DNA of 64,000 nucleotides from Cymbidium sinense (GCA_021442155.1 CM038221.1:145381601-145445600), one strand, 5' to 3'. Shown: positions 1 through 12,776, counted from the stretch's first letter. Program-made: numbers and translations. Notes: a model not told the origin generated them from the letters alone.

Positions 1-3000
1 CCCTTTCACATATATGAATTGGGTTTTGATTTTTTTTGATTGAACTTAGGCTATTAAACACCTAAGTATCTACCCAAAGTAGATTAATTAAGGTCTAGAA
101 TGTTTTATAATTTTTAGAAATTTATTAAGGGGATAATTAATTAATTAACCCTTAATTAAGAGGAGATTAAGGAGAGAAGAGGAGGTTTAGAGAATAGCTT
201 AACGAAAATGCCCCAAAATTATTCCATAAACCTTCTACTTACTGGATCTAACCTTAATCAACCCTAATCATAGGGTAAATCTACTAATCATACCCTAATT
301 ATGTCTAATTACATGAGAAGGATAATTAAAGAAATCATATGCAATTACTCTAATCAAGCCTTCAATAAAACCCAAGAAAATTAGGGGAGGCAGAGGTCAT
401 CCCCTAAAACTTACCCAAGAAATTTGGGATTAATCAGAGGCCTAATCAAAGAGTAATTAACAAAATACACTTTCTAATAAAACCTAAATTTAGAGAAAAT
501 CACAATTCAAAACTCAATAAAATTAATTAAAAATGTTCTAGGTTTAATTATCTATTCATGGGATTTTATTTCATATTTTTTAAAATTTTCTATGAAGAGT
601 TATGCATTTTTGAAGATCCATGGATTAATTAAAAATTAATTGAGAATTTTTAATTAACACTAAGTAATCCCTAGCTCACGATGTGATGCATGGCGGTGGC
701 AGTCAGTGTGATTTACATGTGTTGTGCCATGAGAGGATAACTTAAATGTCATATCCCAAATGGCGGCGTGCATCACTTTCTTTGTCCATGATCGGATGGT
801 AGGATCTCCCCACATTTTATAAAGGATAAACAGATAATTAAATGTGTTAAATAATCTCAGTCGTCCATCTAAAATGTGCGGATGGATGGTTGAAATGAGC
901 CAAGATCTTCCCCTTGACCAACAGAGACCCGTCCATGATCAAGGGGAAGATCCAAGCTAGATCTAGCATAGAATCATACCAAATTCAACCCACACCATCT
1001 AAAGACAGAGACTGGCAAATCCAACGGTCAAAATTCGATGAGGTGAAAATTTCTTTCACAAAGCCCCACAGCACATTGAGTTTAGTGATTGAAAAATTTA
1101 TACCTCGAGAGGTGATCACCTTCGAGATCAATGAGGTGGCTTTATGGTGGGGACGAAGCCCTTGAAATTCTAGGCCTTGGGATTGAGTGGCTTTCTCTAT
1201 GGACCACCCACTTGAAGATCCTCCTTGCGTCTTTGATCCAATTGCTCTCTACTTGCTATGGGAACTCTGGAAGCTTGAGTGAGCTCAATTGGTCCTTAGA
1301 AGTGTGTGCAAGAGGAATTGAGGTGGTTTTGTGTGGAGAATTCAAGATTGGATTATACCTATTTTTGCCTTTGTGCAAAATAGAAATAGGAAATTCTTCT
1401 CTAAGAAGCTTGAGTGCTCTCGATGATTTTGGGTTCATTAGATTCAATTGACAGAGGGTGTGTGAAAATAGAAGTGAATTAGGGGGAGTATATCTCCCCC
1501 TTGAAGGATCGGATGGTCGACAATGTTCATGCCATTTTGATCCAATTGATGAGATTGGGGAGTTTGTTTTGACTATTTTGAGTGTGTACATGGTTGATTT
1601 GATCCAAGGAGTGGATTTCCAACCTTCCCATTTGAGCTTAAGAGGAGTTTGAAAATTCAATTTTTTTAAGCTAGGTGAGTTTGGTCTAGGGACCAAATGA
1701 GCTGACCCAAACCCATTGGGTTGGGTGTACCACTCATCACTAAGTCCCCTTGAGCTTTAGGAAAGCCTCAAGTGATTGTGAAGAGGGTATGACCAAATTA
1801 CCCATGGGTTAGGCCAAAATTTAATCTATGGTCTAGGGGTAGAATGGTCATTTTTCTATTTTTCTACTTTGGACATGTTGGGTATGTGGAGAAACTAAGT
1901 TAGGCCAAGTTTTATTGGATTTGGAATCCATTTGATAGGGTTTGGCTCATATTGACCCATTTAGGTCAAAATGGGTCAAATTGGGTCAAACCAAGGGTTG
2001 GGTCAAGTTCATATGACCATTTGATATATTTTGGTGGCTTTGGTTTGATTCAATTTGGTATATATTTGATTTTGGCTCATATTACTTCATTTAGGTCAAA
2101 TGGGTCAAGTTCACCTAGTTGACCCATTTGACCTATTTGAGGTAGATCAAGGGTAGATTTAGGTTAGGTTAGTCATATGGAGTGGATTGGTGTCTTTGTT
2201 TCCAATCAATTTGGGTTAAGTTCAATTTTGGCTCAACATGACCCCTTTAGGTCATGTTGGGTCTAGGTCAATGGGGTTGGGTCTAGTTGGAGAGGCTTTG
2301 GTCAAGTTCCACAAGTGATTTGGGATGGAGTTGAACCATTGGTTTCAATCAATTTAGCTTAGATCAAATTTTGACCCTTTAGGTCAAAATGGGTCAACTT
2401 TGTCAAGTGATTGGGGTAGGTTAGGCTCAAATGTTGGCTTGGTCAGTTCAAACATAGGTGAGTGAACTTAGATCAATGGTTTCAATCAATTTGGCCTATG
2501 GTGGAATTTGGCTATGTTAGGTTTCATTTTGGGTTAAGTGTTGACTTGGTCAACCCTTAGGTTTGACTTGGTTTGACCTAATTTGATTAATTGATCATCC
2601 CATGATGATTTTTGATCATGACGAGACGGATATATGAGTTTGGTTCAATCCAATTTGATTAGGATCAAAAGTTGGCTCATAAGGGTACTTTAAGTCACTT
2701 TGGTCAAGTGAGCCTAAGTGGGTCAAATGGTTAAAAGCTTGATTTGAAGTTAGTTGATCTTGTATATGGACCTTGATTGAAATATGAATCCTTTTACAAG
2801 TGGTTTGAGTCAAATGGATTTTGATCCATTTGAAAATTTCATATTCAAAGGAAGAATATGAAGGGTCTTGGGTTTGATTTTGATTTGGGTTTTGATTGAA
2901 TGATTGAAGTTTGGATTTATATATGAGCTCATGATTGATTGATTGAACCATGAGAGAAAATCAAGAGTTTGGCTTGATTTGAAAGTGATTTGGCTAAGTT

Positions 3001-3922
3001 CAAGATTTTGACTTGAAAGGCTTAGATTTGATTTTGATTTGATGAGTTTGATTTTGAAATTGGTTTTGATTGTTTGAATTTATATTTCATTTATATATGT
3101 GAATATGAGAATATAAATCATGAGAAAATTTCAAGGATTTGAAGCGGTCTAATCATGATTTATGTTAAATCCATTAAAGGGAATTTAAAGGATCTAAGGG
3201 AATTTTAAATTGGAATTTATTTTTTGCCTTGGATTTAAATGACTTATATTTATATTTTATTTATAAATGAGAATATAAATAAGTTTTGAGAAAATCCCAT
3301 GATTTTGAATGAGTTCGATCATGATTTAAGACTGATTTTGGGCTAAGTCCTTTAATGGAAATTAAAGGGATTTAAGAAAATTTTCATGAATTGATTTTGA
3401 ATTTCGAATTTGATTTGATGGGTTTGAATTTGTATTTCATTCATAAATATGAATATGAATGAGAATATAAATGGATCATGAGAAAATCTCAAACATTTGA
3501 ATAGGTTTGAATCATGATTTTGAATAAGTCCTTAAGGGAAGTTTAAGGACTTAGGCAAAATTTGGACTTAGGAATTTTTTATGGATTTTGATCATGGGTT
3601 TCAATCATGGATTTCAATCATGGATTTCAATCATGGAATTCCATCATGAAATTGATTTCAGTTTGGAGAAAATCAAATAGAATTGATTTGGAGTTTGACT
3701 TGAAAGAAGGAATGTGAGGAATGGTTTAAGCTAAGGGGAGGAAAATTATCCTAACACTCCTAAGGCATAACCAATTCCTATGGCTAACTCTTCTAAGTCT
3801 TAGGGCTGGGAGTATCCACCTAATCACTAGATGTGTCTTAAGACTAAGGAACTCTTAAAGTCTAAGAGAAGTCCTATGTCTAAGATGGAGGGTGAGAGCT
3901 CATTCTAAAAATGAGGTCACAA
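1..3922 (-). mobile_element. LTR copy J, 5' half, minus strand (partial)
   Basis: This is the first ~4 kb of the giant family LTR read on the minus strand. It starts at 3922 with TTGTGACCTCATTTTTAG, one change from the family start, and runs leftward out of the window. It is the reverse complement of 26766 to about 30750, including the segment with AAGTCCTT repeats, the TTGACC-rich segment (about 1900-2730 here, seen as GGTCAA), the GGGGGAG/CTCCCCC palindrome (1482-1500), the former GC-rich block (about 665-800) and the AT-rich segment reading 'ctactttgggtagatgctta' (RC at 60-90). It interrupts another minus-strand LTR (G) whose sequence resumes at 3923, so J is a later insertion into G. No coding capacity; the small ORFs here are chance readings. 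Confidence 0.82.
1482..1500. repeat. Conserved LTR palindrome GGGGGAG-TATAT-CTCCCCC
   Basis: A 7-bp perfect inverted repeat with a 5-nt centre, here in the reverse orientation of the LTR. The same 19-bp palindrome occurs at the same LTR position in copies A, B and C. Confidence 0.85.
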
Positions 3923-5174
3923 GAGTCTGCAAAGGAAACAAAATCTCGAGAACCTAAATCTAGGGAGCTTTGGTACAAACCACTCGTCCCCAAATCTAAG
4001 CAAGGTGGACATAATTGTCTACCTCCACAAGAGGATAAACAATCCTCTGTTGGACTTACAATGAGAGTGGCCAACTAACACCTCCTATGCTTTAAATCCA
4101 TGTGGCCAAGTCTTATGCTTTGCAAGATGGCTTTGTTTCTTAGAAATGAGACTAAGTCCTTAAGACTCCCTAAGAGACTAGAGCATGAGTGGTATAAATT
4201 CATGACTTAATCTAATGCAAATTTTATCAAATTTATTTGATTCTTTTGGACTCTTTATTTTGACATGTAGATTTTGTATGCCTAAATGAGAACTTGATTA
4301 AGGGCCAAATCAAGAGAAAGGGATGTCCTTCTATCAAAGGCTCTCACAGGTTAAGCTTTTATTCTCTAGCACAGATGGAAGCCCCCTCTTAACAAAAGTG
4401 GAAGAATATGACATGCATGATATTATACATTCATTCATCCAGCTAAGGGGTGCTAAAAATTTTATTATCTTGATTTAATTTCTAGGCTTTTATGTGAGGT
4501 TATGAGTTATTTTAAAATTTTAGTTATGAGTTATTAATTTGGGTAGAAAAATTAATTTCATCCTAAGAGCCTATTGCATCCAAGCCACACATTCAAACAT
4601 CAAACATGAAGAAACTAGGAAAACCATGCAATTCTAGTGAGCAATCTAAACACAACATCAAACAATTTTATAGACTACCATAAAAAAATAAAAGGTCGTG
4701 TGGTCGGATTACTCCATACACCCTGAAAAGAGAAAAAAAGATGAGTAGCTGAGCTCTACCCTTATACAACATGGATTACAAAAATAATATATGATATGGG
4801 GGTCTTCTTTTCTTCATTTTTTTCTTCTCTTCGTTTTGATTTGATTTGTTCCAAAGGCATCACTGACTCATAAAGCCTTCGCTCATCCTAATCCCCAATA
4901 ACACTAATAATAATTTCTAATGTAAAATTACATTAAAAATAGAAAAAGTAAATCTAGCAACACCTATAAAATAAATGTTATCTAAACACACCATACAACC
5001 CAAGTAATTATATGAATAATTTGGACTTAGCACCCCACACAAGTGCAACCAAGCTTGTCTAACATGATTAGGGGCTAAACAGCACACAACAAACACATTT
5101 ATAATTTTATTACAGTGGCCCCTTAAGCACAACCCCCTACATAAAATATTATTAGGCTAATCATGGCCTACCAT
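3923..5174 (-). mobile_element. LTR copy G, left piece (LTR position ~5.65-6.9 kb), minus strand
   Basis: The reverse complement of this stretch follows the reference LTR from about 32420 to 33620, with recognisable strings such as 'gcttaagggg', 'ggtgataagtccaa'-like text and 'gctccctagatttaggtt'. At its right end (5174) it stops exactly where the right-hand piece of LTR G (61070-55150) also stops in LTR coordinates. The two pieces are therefore best read as one LTR split by insertion of LTR E and its contents, with ACCAT duplicated at both edges. At its left end (3923) it is cut by LTR J. The stretch contains nothing else that I can support. Confidence 0.72.
5170..5174. repeat. Target-site duplication ACCAT (left copy) of LTR E
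   Basis: ACCAT directly abuts the LTR terminus TATGGTGAAA (5175 onward; minus strand TTTCACCATA). The same five bases lie at 55150-55154 against the LTR start. Five base pairs is the usual target duplication of Ty3/gypsy elements. Confidence 0.75.
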
Positions 5175-5401
5175 TATGGTGAAATTATTTTCGCCTTCAT
5201 CTATCCTTTTGAAGAGGATAAATGAAAACAGAAATATACGTCCTTTAGTTGAGATACAACATAGATCCACAGATGTTCTTATTAGGGTGATCAGGTACAA
5301 CATTGAGAAGAGGTGTACTATCTCAAAAGACATAAGTCACCACCTTACAATGGACCTAATCACCTTAATAAGGACTCATAAGGATAATGAGTCTGCATAT
5401 G
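5175..5401 (-). mobile_element. LTR copy E, 3'-terminal piece, minus strand
   Basis: The reverse complement matches the last ~230 bp of the reference LTR (about 34085-34317), including the segments 'aggtgattaggtccatt', 'gatagtacac' and 'cctgatcacc', and ends TTTCACCATA. At 5401/5402 it is interrupted by the start of plus-strand element A. The rest of this LTR resumes, in the same orientation, at 48637-55149. Confidence 0.75.
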
Positions 5402-5903
5402 TGTTGACCTCATTTTTAGGATGAGCACTCAACCCCTCCATCTTAGATATAAGATTTCTCTTAGACCTTAAGAGATCCTTAGTCTTAAGACACATCTAGT
5501 GATTAGCTGGACACTCAACCTAGCCTTAGATACTTAGAAGAGTTGGCCATAGGAATAGGTCATGTCTTAGGGGTGTTAGGGAAAATCTACCTACCCTATA
5601 GCTTGGATCACATTCCTTACTTCCTTCCTTCAAGTCAAACTCCAAATCAACATCAAACCTAAATCAATTCTAACCCAATTGATTTTCTACAAACTCAAAT
5701 CAATGCCATATGATTGAAACCCATGATTGAAATCCATGATTGAAACCTATGATTGAAATTCCAAACTCCAAATATTTCTTAAATCCTTAATTTCCTCTCT
5801 TAAGGACTTAACCTAAATCATCTTCAAATCAATTCGAAATCATAAAATTTTCTCATAACTCATTTATATTCACATATATAAATAAAATATAAATTCAAAT
5901 CAA

Positions 5904-5914
5904 TCAAATCAAAT
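5904..5914. repeat. LINE target-site duplication TCAAATCAAAT (left)
   Basis: The 11-bp TCAAATCAAAT abuts the LINE 3' end at 5914 and recurs at 8880-8890 on the other side. The uninterrupted LTR C (about 37785) shows this sequence once, confirming an insertion with duplication. Confidence 0.88.
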
Positions 5915-6099
5915 ACACAACAACAACAAGAAGCCTTAATCCCACTAGGTGGGGTCATTACATGAATCCCTTCCATTGTGTCTATTATGTGTCAAATTCT
6001 CATTTAATTCAAGTATACTAAGATCATTTTTTTACATCTTAACCAAGTCTTTTAGGTCTACTACCTTTCTTAACATAAGGCAAATCTAATGCATCTACT

Positions 6100-7480
6100 C
6101 TCCTAATGGTCATGGACGGCGCTTTATGTGGCCAAACCATCTAAGGACTCTCCCTAATCTTATCTACCACTTTAGCTACTCCAAATTTTTTGAACATACT
6201 CATTTTGCATTCTATCTCTAAGGGTAAAAACTCATCCACACAGCATCCTCATCTCTTAACACTTAGTCTTATGTTTCTCTTTTATTGGCCAACATTCCAT
6301 AAGTCATTGGTCTTACCACCATCTTATAAAGTTTCCCTTAAGTTTAAGTGGAACTTTTCTATCACATAATAGGCGGATGCATTCCTCCACTTCAACCATC
6401 CAACTTGAATTCTACTAATAATATCTCCATCTATGTCACCATCATTTTGAACAATAGAGCCTAAATATCAATGGCTCACTCTTATTAATGACTTGATCAC
6501 CTAAAGTCACAAAACTATCACTAAAACTTCTACAACTAAAATTACACTCCATATATTCAGTTTTAGATGCTTAAATAAAACCTATAGACTCTAAAGTTGA
6601 CCTCCATAATTCAAGTTTGGTTGGACTCCCTCTAGTCTTATCAACAAGAAGAATGTCATCGACAAAAGCATACACCAAGGTACATCTTCTTGTAAATGCC
6701 TCGTAAGAACATCCATAACTAAAGTAAAAGATAACGGCTTAATGTTGATCCTTGATGTAATCCAACCGAAATAGGAAAATAGTTTGTCAATCCTCCTTGT
6801 GTTTGGACACAAGGATAGCTCTAGTGTACATATCCTTAATGACTTGAATATAACCAATATTAACTTCTTTCGTTAGAACTCTCCAAAGAACATCTCTTGA
6901 GACTTTATCATAAGCTTTCTCTAAATCAATAAATATCATATGTAGATCCTTTTTTATTTTCTCTGCTTCTCCATCAAACCTCTTAACAAATGTATAGCAA
7001 TAGTATATCTACGCATGAAACCAAGATTGTGAGAAACTTCTATCACATCGTAATGCTCAATTACTCTCTCCCATAATTTTAATGTATGACACATTAACTT
7101 AATTCCTCTATAATTTGCACACTCTTGTGCATCACCTTTATTCTTAAATATAGGAACCAACAAACTCACTCATGGAATCTTTTTAGTCTTTAAAATAACA
7201 TTAAAAGATTTGTAAAAAGAAATTCCTTGATCTCTTAAACATTTCCACACTTATTGGAATATTATCAGGTCCTGCTTTTCCACATTTCATTTTCTTTAAA
7301 GCTTCACTAACTTCAGTTTACTAATAGACGATAAAATGAAATTCTCTATTTTTTTTTAGTATTAAGGTTGCTAAAATCAATCACTTTAGATCCTTCATTG
7401 AAAATTTTATTAAAATACCTCATCCACCTATTTTCAATATCTTTTCTAAGAAAAGCACTTTATTATTTTCATCCTTAATA
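6100..7480 (-). pseudogene. LINE reverse transcriptase remnant
   Basis: Read on the minus strand. An open piece (7169-6954) carries the RT finger motif FKNKGDAQECANYRGIKLM followed by WERVIEH, typical of RTE-family RT. Further on (6857-6591) the frame passes DVPWCML and then needs a one-base shift to read VDDILLV, the catalytic palm motif (usually F-A-D-D), near 6655. RT copies the element RNA at the nicked target. Multiple stops and at least two frameshifts separate the pieces. The segment between this and the endonuclease (about 7480-8200) is also coding-derived but too decayed to define domains by eye. Confidence 0.75.
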
Positions 7481-8208
7481 CTCCTCACTTATGTCTTTAC
7501 TTCTCTATCTCTTTACTTATACATACATCTTTCATCTTCTTTGGTATCTAATCTATTGTATAAATCACTAAAAGCTAAATTTTTTGCATCATATATTGCT
7601 TTCTTAGAATCTCTACATGCCATTTTATATCTTTCCCAATTCTTCGAGTTTTTACATCTAAACCAAGTTTTATAACAATGCTTCTTATTTTTTTATCTTT
7701 TCTTGCACACTCAGACTCCTCCACCAACTATTCTTATTAAAAGCTTTTCTTTTGATTTGCCACATCTTTAGCAACTTGTTTAATAGCACTTGATACTTTT
7801 TCGTTAGCTTCCTTATGAACATCCCAAACTTTAATTTCGTAGCTTGCACTTAAAATATTTTATTTGTGTTCTTTAAGTGTCCCCATCTAATCTAGGACAA
7901 TAATTAAGTTTATTTTTCTCTTACAACCTTTCATCTTAAAATCTAAATAATAGATGTTGGGTACTTAAAATTTCACTTGGAATGACCTTACAATCTTTTA
8001 CAATATAAGCGATCTATTTTTCTTATCAAAAAATAATCAATCTGTGTTTACTAGATCCATTTTATAAGTAATAATATGTTCATCTCTTTTCTTAAATAAA
8101 GTATTATACAAAATCATAAGCTAAGGCAAAATCTAATATAGTCTACCTTCTTCATTAGTCACTCCAAATCCATAACCACCATGAATACTTATCAAATCTT
8201 CTACCACT

Positions 8209-8691
8209 CTACCAACATGTCCATTTAAATCTCCCCAATAAATACTTTTCTTCAAGAGGTATCTTTTGTATTAATCCCTCTAATTCATTCCAAAATTTTT
8301 CTTTTGAGCTTACCTCCAAACCTACTTGAGGAGCATAGACACTTATAACATTGATAATCTTAGTATCAACAATAATCTTTAAAGCTATAATTCTATCTCC
8401 ACATCTATTAATACTTATAACATTATCCTTCAAACTTTTATCTATAATCACACCTACACCATTTCTAGTTCGACTTTTTTTTGAATACCAAAGTTTAAAA
8501 CTATCAGTCTCCTTAGCCTTCTCCCCAACCCATTTAGTTTCTTGAACACATAAAATATTTATCTTTCTATGAACCATAATATCTATTAATTTCATTAATT
8601 TACCTGTAAGAGTACCTATATTCCAAGAATCTAACCTAATTCTAGTTTCATGGACTAACTTCTTTGCACGTAGTCCATAATGTGGAACCAT
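8209..8691 (-). pseudogene. LINE endonuclease (APE-like) domain remnant
   Basis: The 160-codon open stretch begins near the LINE 5' end. It shows the AP-endonuclease start of plant RTE elements, RLDSWNIGTLTGK (residues ~19-31), then the metal-binding motif with catalytic Glu in ILCVQETKW (about 46-54), followed by GVGVIIDKSL, DRIIALKI and VISVYAPQVG. The endonuclease nicks target DNA to start target-primed reverse transcription. The frame is lost near 8209 before the end of the domain ('LLGRFKWTCW' where a GDFN-like core is expected), so the gene is broken. Start Met is as read; the true polyprotein start could lie upstream. Confidence 0.82.
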
Positions 8692-8879
8692 GCTTATTTA
8701 ACCTTTTAGATCGTCTCTAGCACATTTTCCTTCAACCATTAGCGTAAATCACCTAGCATTAACACAATGATTTAAAGGATTCATGTCATTATTATTTTGA
8801 CAAATTTTATCTGGTTGTCGACTACCTAATGCAACCCTCCATTTTTTTCATCCGGACTTGGGACCGGCAATGGTAGTGT

Positions 8880-8890
8880 TCAAATCAAAT
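8880..8890. repeat. LINE target-site duplication TCAAATCAAAT (right)
   Basis: Right-hand copy of the 11-bp duplication, abutting the LINE 5' end. LTR A sequence resumes directly after it. Confidence 0.88.
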
Positions 8891-10839
8891 CCAAAATTTA
8901 AATTCCTAATTCAAAATCCTTCTTAAGTCCATAATTCCCTCTTAAGGGCTTAACCTAAATCATGTTCAAATCAATTCAAACTCATGAGATTTTCTCATAA
9001 CTCATTTTATATTCACATATATAAATGATATAAATTCAAATCAATCAAACTAAACTCAAAAATCAAATCCAAATTCCAAATATTTTCTAAGTCCCTTAAT
9101 TTCCTCTTAAGGACTTAACCTAGATCATCATCAAATCACTTCAAATCCTTGAAATTTTCTCATAAACCATTTATATTCTCATTTATATTCACATATATAA
9201 ATGAAATGTAAATTCAAACAATCAAAACCACTTCCAAAAAATTAAGTTCAAATTCAATCAAAATCTAACCTAAGCCTTTCAAGTTAAAATCTTGAACTTA
9301 GCCAAATCAACTTCAAATCAAGCCAAACTCTTGATTTTTCTTCATGATTCAATCAATCCTTCAATCATGAACCCAAATATAAATACAAAATTTAATCAGT
9401 TAATCAAAACTCAATTCAAAAATCAAGCCAAAATACATTTCATGTTCACCCTTTGAACTTGAAATTGTCAAATGAATCAAAACTCATTTGACTTCAAACC
9501 ACTTGCAAATGGATTTCAATCATAATCCATATACAAGTTCAATCAAATTCAAATCAAGCTTTCACCAAGTCCTTTGACCCACTTAGGCTCACTTGACCCA
9601 AAGTGACCTAAAGTGCCCTTATGAGCCAAATTCTAATCCTAACCAAATTGGATTGAATCAAACTCACCTAAGCCTCTCATCATGGTCAACAATCATCATG
9701 AGATGATTAATCACTTAAATTGGATCAAACCAAGTCAAACCTAAGGGTTGACCAAGTCAATACTTAGCCAAAATGGAATCTAACCAAGCCAAAATCCACC
9801 ATAGGCCAAATTGATTAAAACTAATGATCTAAGTTCATTCATGATCAATGTTTGAACTTAACCAAGTCAACATTTGAGCCTAACCTAGCCCAATTGGCCA
9901 CTTGACTCAAGTTGACCCAACTTGACTTAAAAAGTCAAAATGTGTCAAAACTTGATCTAAGCCAAATTGATTGAAACCAATGGGTCAAGTTCATTCCAAA
10001 TCACTTGTTGAACTTGACAATTTGTCCAACTAGACCTAACCTAGCCCAATTGACCTTGAACCCAACTTGACCTAAAAGGATCATATTGAGCAAAATTCAA
10101 ACTTAACCAAAATTTATTAGAAACAAAGATACCAATCCACTTCATATGACTAACCAAACCTAAACCTACCCACGACCTAGCTCAAAAAAGTCAAATAGGT
10201 CAAATTGGTCAACTTGACCCATTTGACCTAAATGAAGCCATATGAACCCAATTGAATCAAACCAAAGCCACCAAAATATTTCCATTGGTCATAAGAACTT
10301 GACACAACCCTTGGTTTGACCTAATTTGACAAATTGGTCAACTTGACCAAGTTCCATTTTGACCTAAATGGTCAACATGAGCCAAAACCATACCAAATGA
10401 ACTTCAAATCCAATGAAACTTGGCCAAACCTATTTTCTCAACATACCAAACATACCCAAATTCAAAATTTAGCCAAATGACCATTTTACCCCTAGGCCAT
10501 AGAGTAAATTTTGGCCAATTCCACTTGGAATTTGGTCAAATCCTCTTCATACCTACTTGATACTCTCCTAATAGATTGAGTGAACACTAAAGAGGGTGGT
10601 GCACCCAACCCAATGGGTTTGGGTCAGCCCAACTTGACCCAATGGCCAAACTGACCATGTACATGGAAATGGCCACATGGGAATCTTCCTTACACTCAAA
10701 TGGAGCACATGGGGAGTTCACCATTCCAGTCCCTAGCCTAAAGCATACTCAAGGATAGTCCTAACAGCTCAAACAACCCACTGAATCAAGGCAATTGGAT
10801 CAAAATGGCAAGCTTATGCTCAGTCATCTGATTGCCAAA

Positions 10840-10858
10840 GGGGGAGATATACTCCCCC
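10840..10858. repeat. Conserved LTR palindrome GGGGGAG-ATATA-CTCCCCC (copy A)
   Basis: Perfect 7-bp arms around ATATA. The same 19 bases lie at the matching position in copies B and C and reversed in J, although flanking LTR text differs by many substitutions. Confidence 0.85.
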
Positions 10859-12516
10859 TAATTCATTTGAATCTTCATAGAGCCATAGTCGATTGAGTGA
10901 GAGGAAGTCATAGGAGCCATTTGCAAGTGATCCTAAGCTTCCTAGAGGGAGATCCAATTTCCATCTTCTCAGTTTTCCTTAAGTAATAATAGGGGAGCTC
11001 AATTGAATTTCCAACCTTCTCCACACTCAAACTCTACTCAATTCCTTCTTCAAGGTTCAACAGAGGGCCAAGTTGAGTACACCCATACTCTTTCCCAAGA
11101 TTCAAAAGTAGAGGAGGAGTGCCCTGGACCAAAGCCGAGCTTAAGCTAAGGAGGAGTTGGCCTCTAGAAGAATCCATTCAACTCTCAAACTTCAACAAAG
11201 CTTCCTCAACCGAAAGCTTCCAAGGGAATCAGCATGATCACCTCGATGAGGTTAGCCATTAGAGCTTAATTCCATGTGGTCCTTTGAAAAATCTTCACCC
11301 CATGCAAATATAGCTATTGGATGTAATCTTCTATGCATGTTGATGGTGTGGGTAAAATTTGGGATCAATCTGAGCTCAATCAAGCTCGGATCATCCCCTA
11401 AAATATGGACGACCTCCATTGTTCACTAGGGAGAATAGGGATGGATCTCTAGTTGTCCATCTGTGCATTTTGGATGGACGACCGAGATTAAAATGTGTGA
11501 TATATTCATTTTTAATCCTCTGATTAGCAGCTCTAATCTCTTGATCGGACAGTTGGGGAGAAAGCGCGTAGTGCCACCGCCACGCGACGCTACGATGCGA
11601 TAATTTAAAAAACCAATCGGGAGGCAACAGGTGTAAAGCACATGCCGCGTCAGCCGCATGCGTGGCACCGTAGGATTAATGATATAATTAAGGATTTATT
11701 TAATTCTAATTAATCACCTAAGCTTCTTAAATTCATATCTCAACATAGAAAAATTAGAAAAATATGAAATAAATTGCATTGGAAAGATAATTGACATAGA
11801 TATTCTAAAATTAATTTTGATTAATTTTGAATAGTTATTTTCTCTAAATTTGGGTTTTATTGGGAATGTTAAGCAATAATGTAACTGAACATTAATCCAA
11901 TTAATCTCAAACAAATTAAATCAATTTCAAAAATATAAAGCCTAACTATAGGATAGTTTGAGATGCTCGTTAGGTTTCCTAGCATCGTGGGCATCTTCTA
12001 CTTGTCTTCCTTTGGCATCGATAATAACTCTCTCTCTTTGATCAATCACATTTGATCTTCCAAAATAAACTAATCGATTGATAGTCCTACCTTTTAAAAT
12101 CTTTAGAGATAATGATCATTTACCCAAATCGATAGTATTCTTAAGGGATCTCATTTTATAGGATGTAACTATGGGGCTTTCCTTGTAGGAAACTTAACAA
12201 CCCAATTTAAAATAAACCTTTACTTTTCCATGTAAGTAAGAATCTTTGGTACACATGCACCATTATCCTTATGAGTCCTTATAAGGTGATTAGGTCCATT
12301 GTAGGGTGGAGACTTTTATCTTTTAAGACAGTACATATCTCCTCAATGTCGTACCCGATCACCCTCAATAAGAACATCTACGGATATAAGTGGTGTTAAA
12401 TTGCAAAAAAAAAAAGATGTATATTTTTATCCTCATTTTATTCTATATAGAATGAAGATGGAAGTATATAATTTATTCTCTAAATGAAAATTAAAAAAAT
12501 TCACCACAGATTTTTT

Positions 12517-12533
12517 TGGCGACTCGCTGGGGA
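12517..12533 (+). promoter_or_regulatory. Primer-binding site, tRNA-Arg type
   Basis: TGGCGACTCGCTGGGGA starts nine bases after the LTR end. It is complementary to the 3' end of a plant tRNA-Arg (CCA plus acceptor stem, recalled form TGGCGACTCCGCTGGGGA) apart from one missing C. A tRNA-Arg primer is characteristic of Tat/Ogre-clade Ty3/gypsy elements. It primes minus-strand DNA synthesis. The deletion may be decay of this copy. Confidence 0.8.
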
Positions 12534-12776
12534 TGGTTCCTCTCTCCATCTTTGGTAAATGATCATTGTCTTCAAGTATCGATTGTGGGTTTGTACTTTG
12601 GTATGAATCTGAGAATATCTTTTGTTCCATTGGCACTTAGCTTATTTAATTCTTAAGTTAAGCTAGCCAACATCTTTAGGTTTTAGGACCTCACTCCATA
12701 TTGGTCTTAAAACCCCTGTTGGGTTCTCCAATGGGTAAAGATAAAAAAAATCTAAATAAAAAAGAAAACATTTAAA
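12534..12776 (+). other. Leader of element A, before the hairpin array
   Basis: Untranslated leader between the primer-binding site and the first hairpin. It has stops in all frames and a short A-rich run (about 12735-12775). No other feature is visible. Confidence 0.6.

Larger units (their letters stand above)
5915..8879 (-). mobile_element. RTE-type LINE (non-LTR retrotransposon), near full length, decayed
   Basis: A 2965-bp insertion on the minus strand. Its 3' end (5915 upward) is a short run of TTG units preceded by text whose plus-strand form, 'gccttaatcccactaggtgg', is typical of plant RTE LINE 3' ends. It has no poly(A) tail, as expected for RTE. It encodes an endonuclease-reverse transcriptase polyprotein, now broken by stops and frameshifts. 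The 5' end at 8879 and 3' end at 5915 are both intact by the 11-bp target duplication, so this is not the usual 5'-truncated LINE. Length is close to the ~3.2 kb typical of plant RTE elements. It interrupts the 5' LTR of element A. Confidence 0.85.
5402..12508 (+). mobile_element. 5' LTR of element A (giant Tat-like LTR), with LINE insert and 3.4-kb deletion
   Basis: Starts TGTTGACCTCATTTTTAG at 5402 and ends TTCACCACA at 12508, nine bases before the primer-binding site, which fixes it as a 5' LTR. It is interrupted by an RTE LINE (5915-8879). Relative to copies B and C it lacks about 3.4 kb: sequence equivalent to 30340 joins directly to sequence equivalent to 33728 near position 11900. Without LINE and duplication it is about 4.1 kb instead of 7.5 kb. 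Landmarks in order: AAGTCCTT repeats (8931, 9089), a TTGACC-rich segment (9570-10640), a GGGGGAG/CTCCCCC palindrome (10840-10858), 'gagctcaatc' (11373), and a GC-rich block (11545-11665). The last ~600 bp hold the conserved 3' part. No genes. Confidence 0.85.

Noticed and set aside
12403..12416. Run of A as a poly(A) tail of a processed gene
   Set aside because: It lies in the conserved 3' part of the LTR, where the other copies have shorter A runs, and no gene precedes it.
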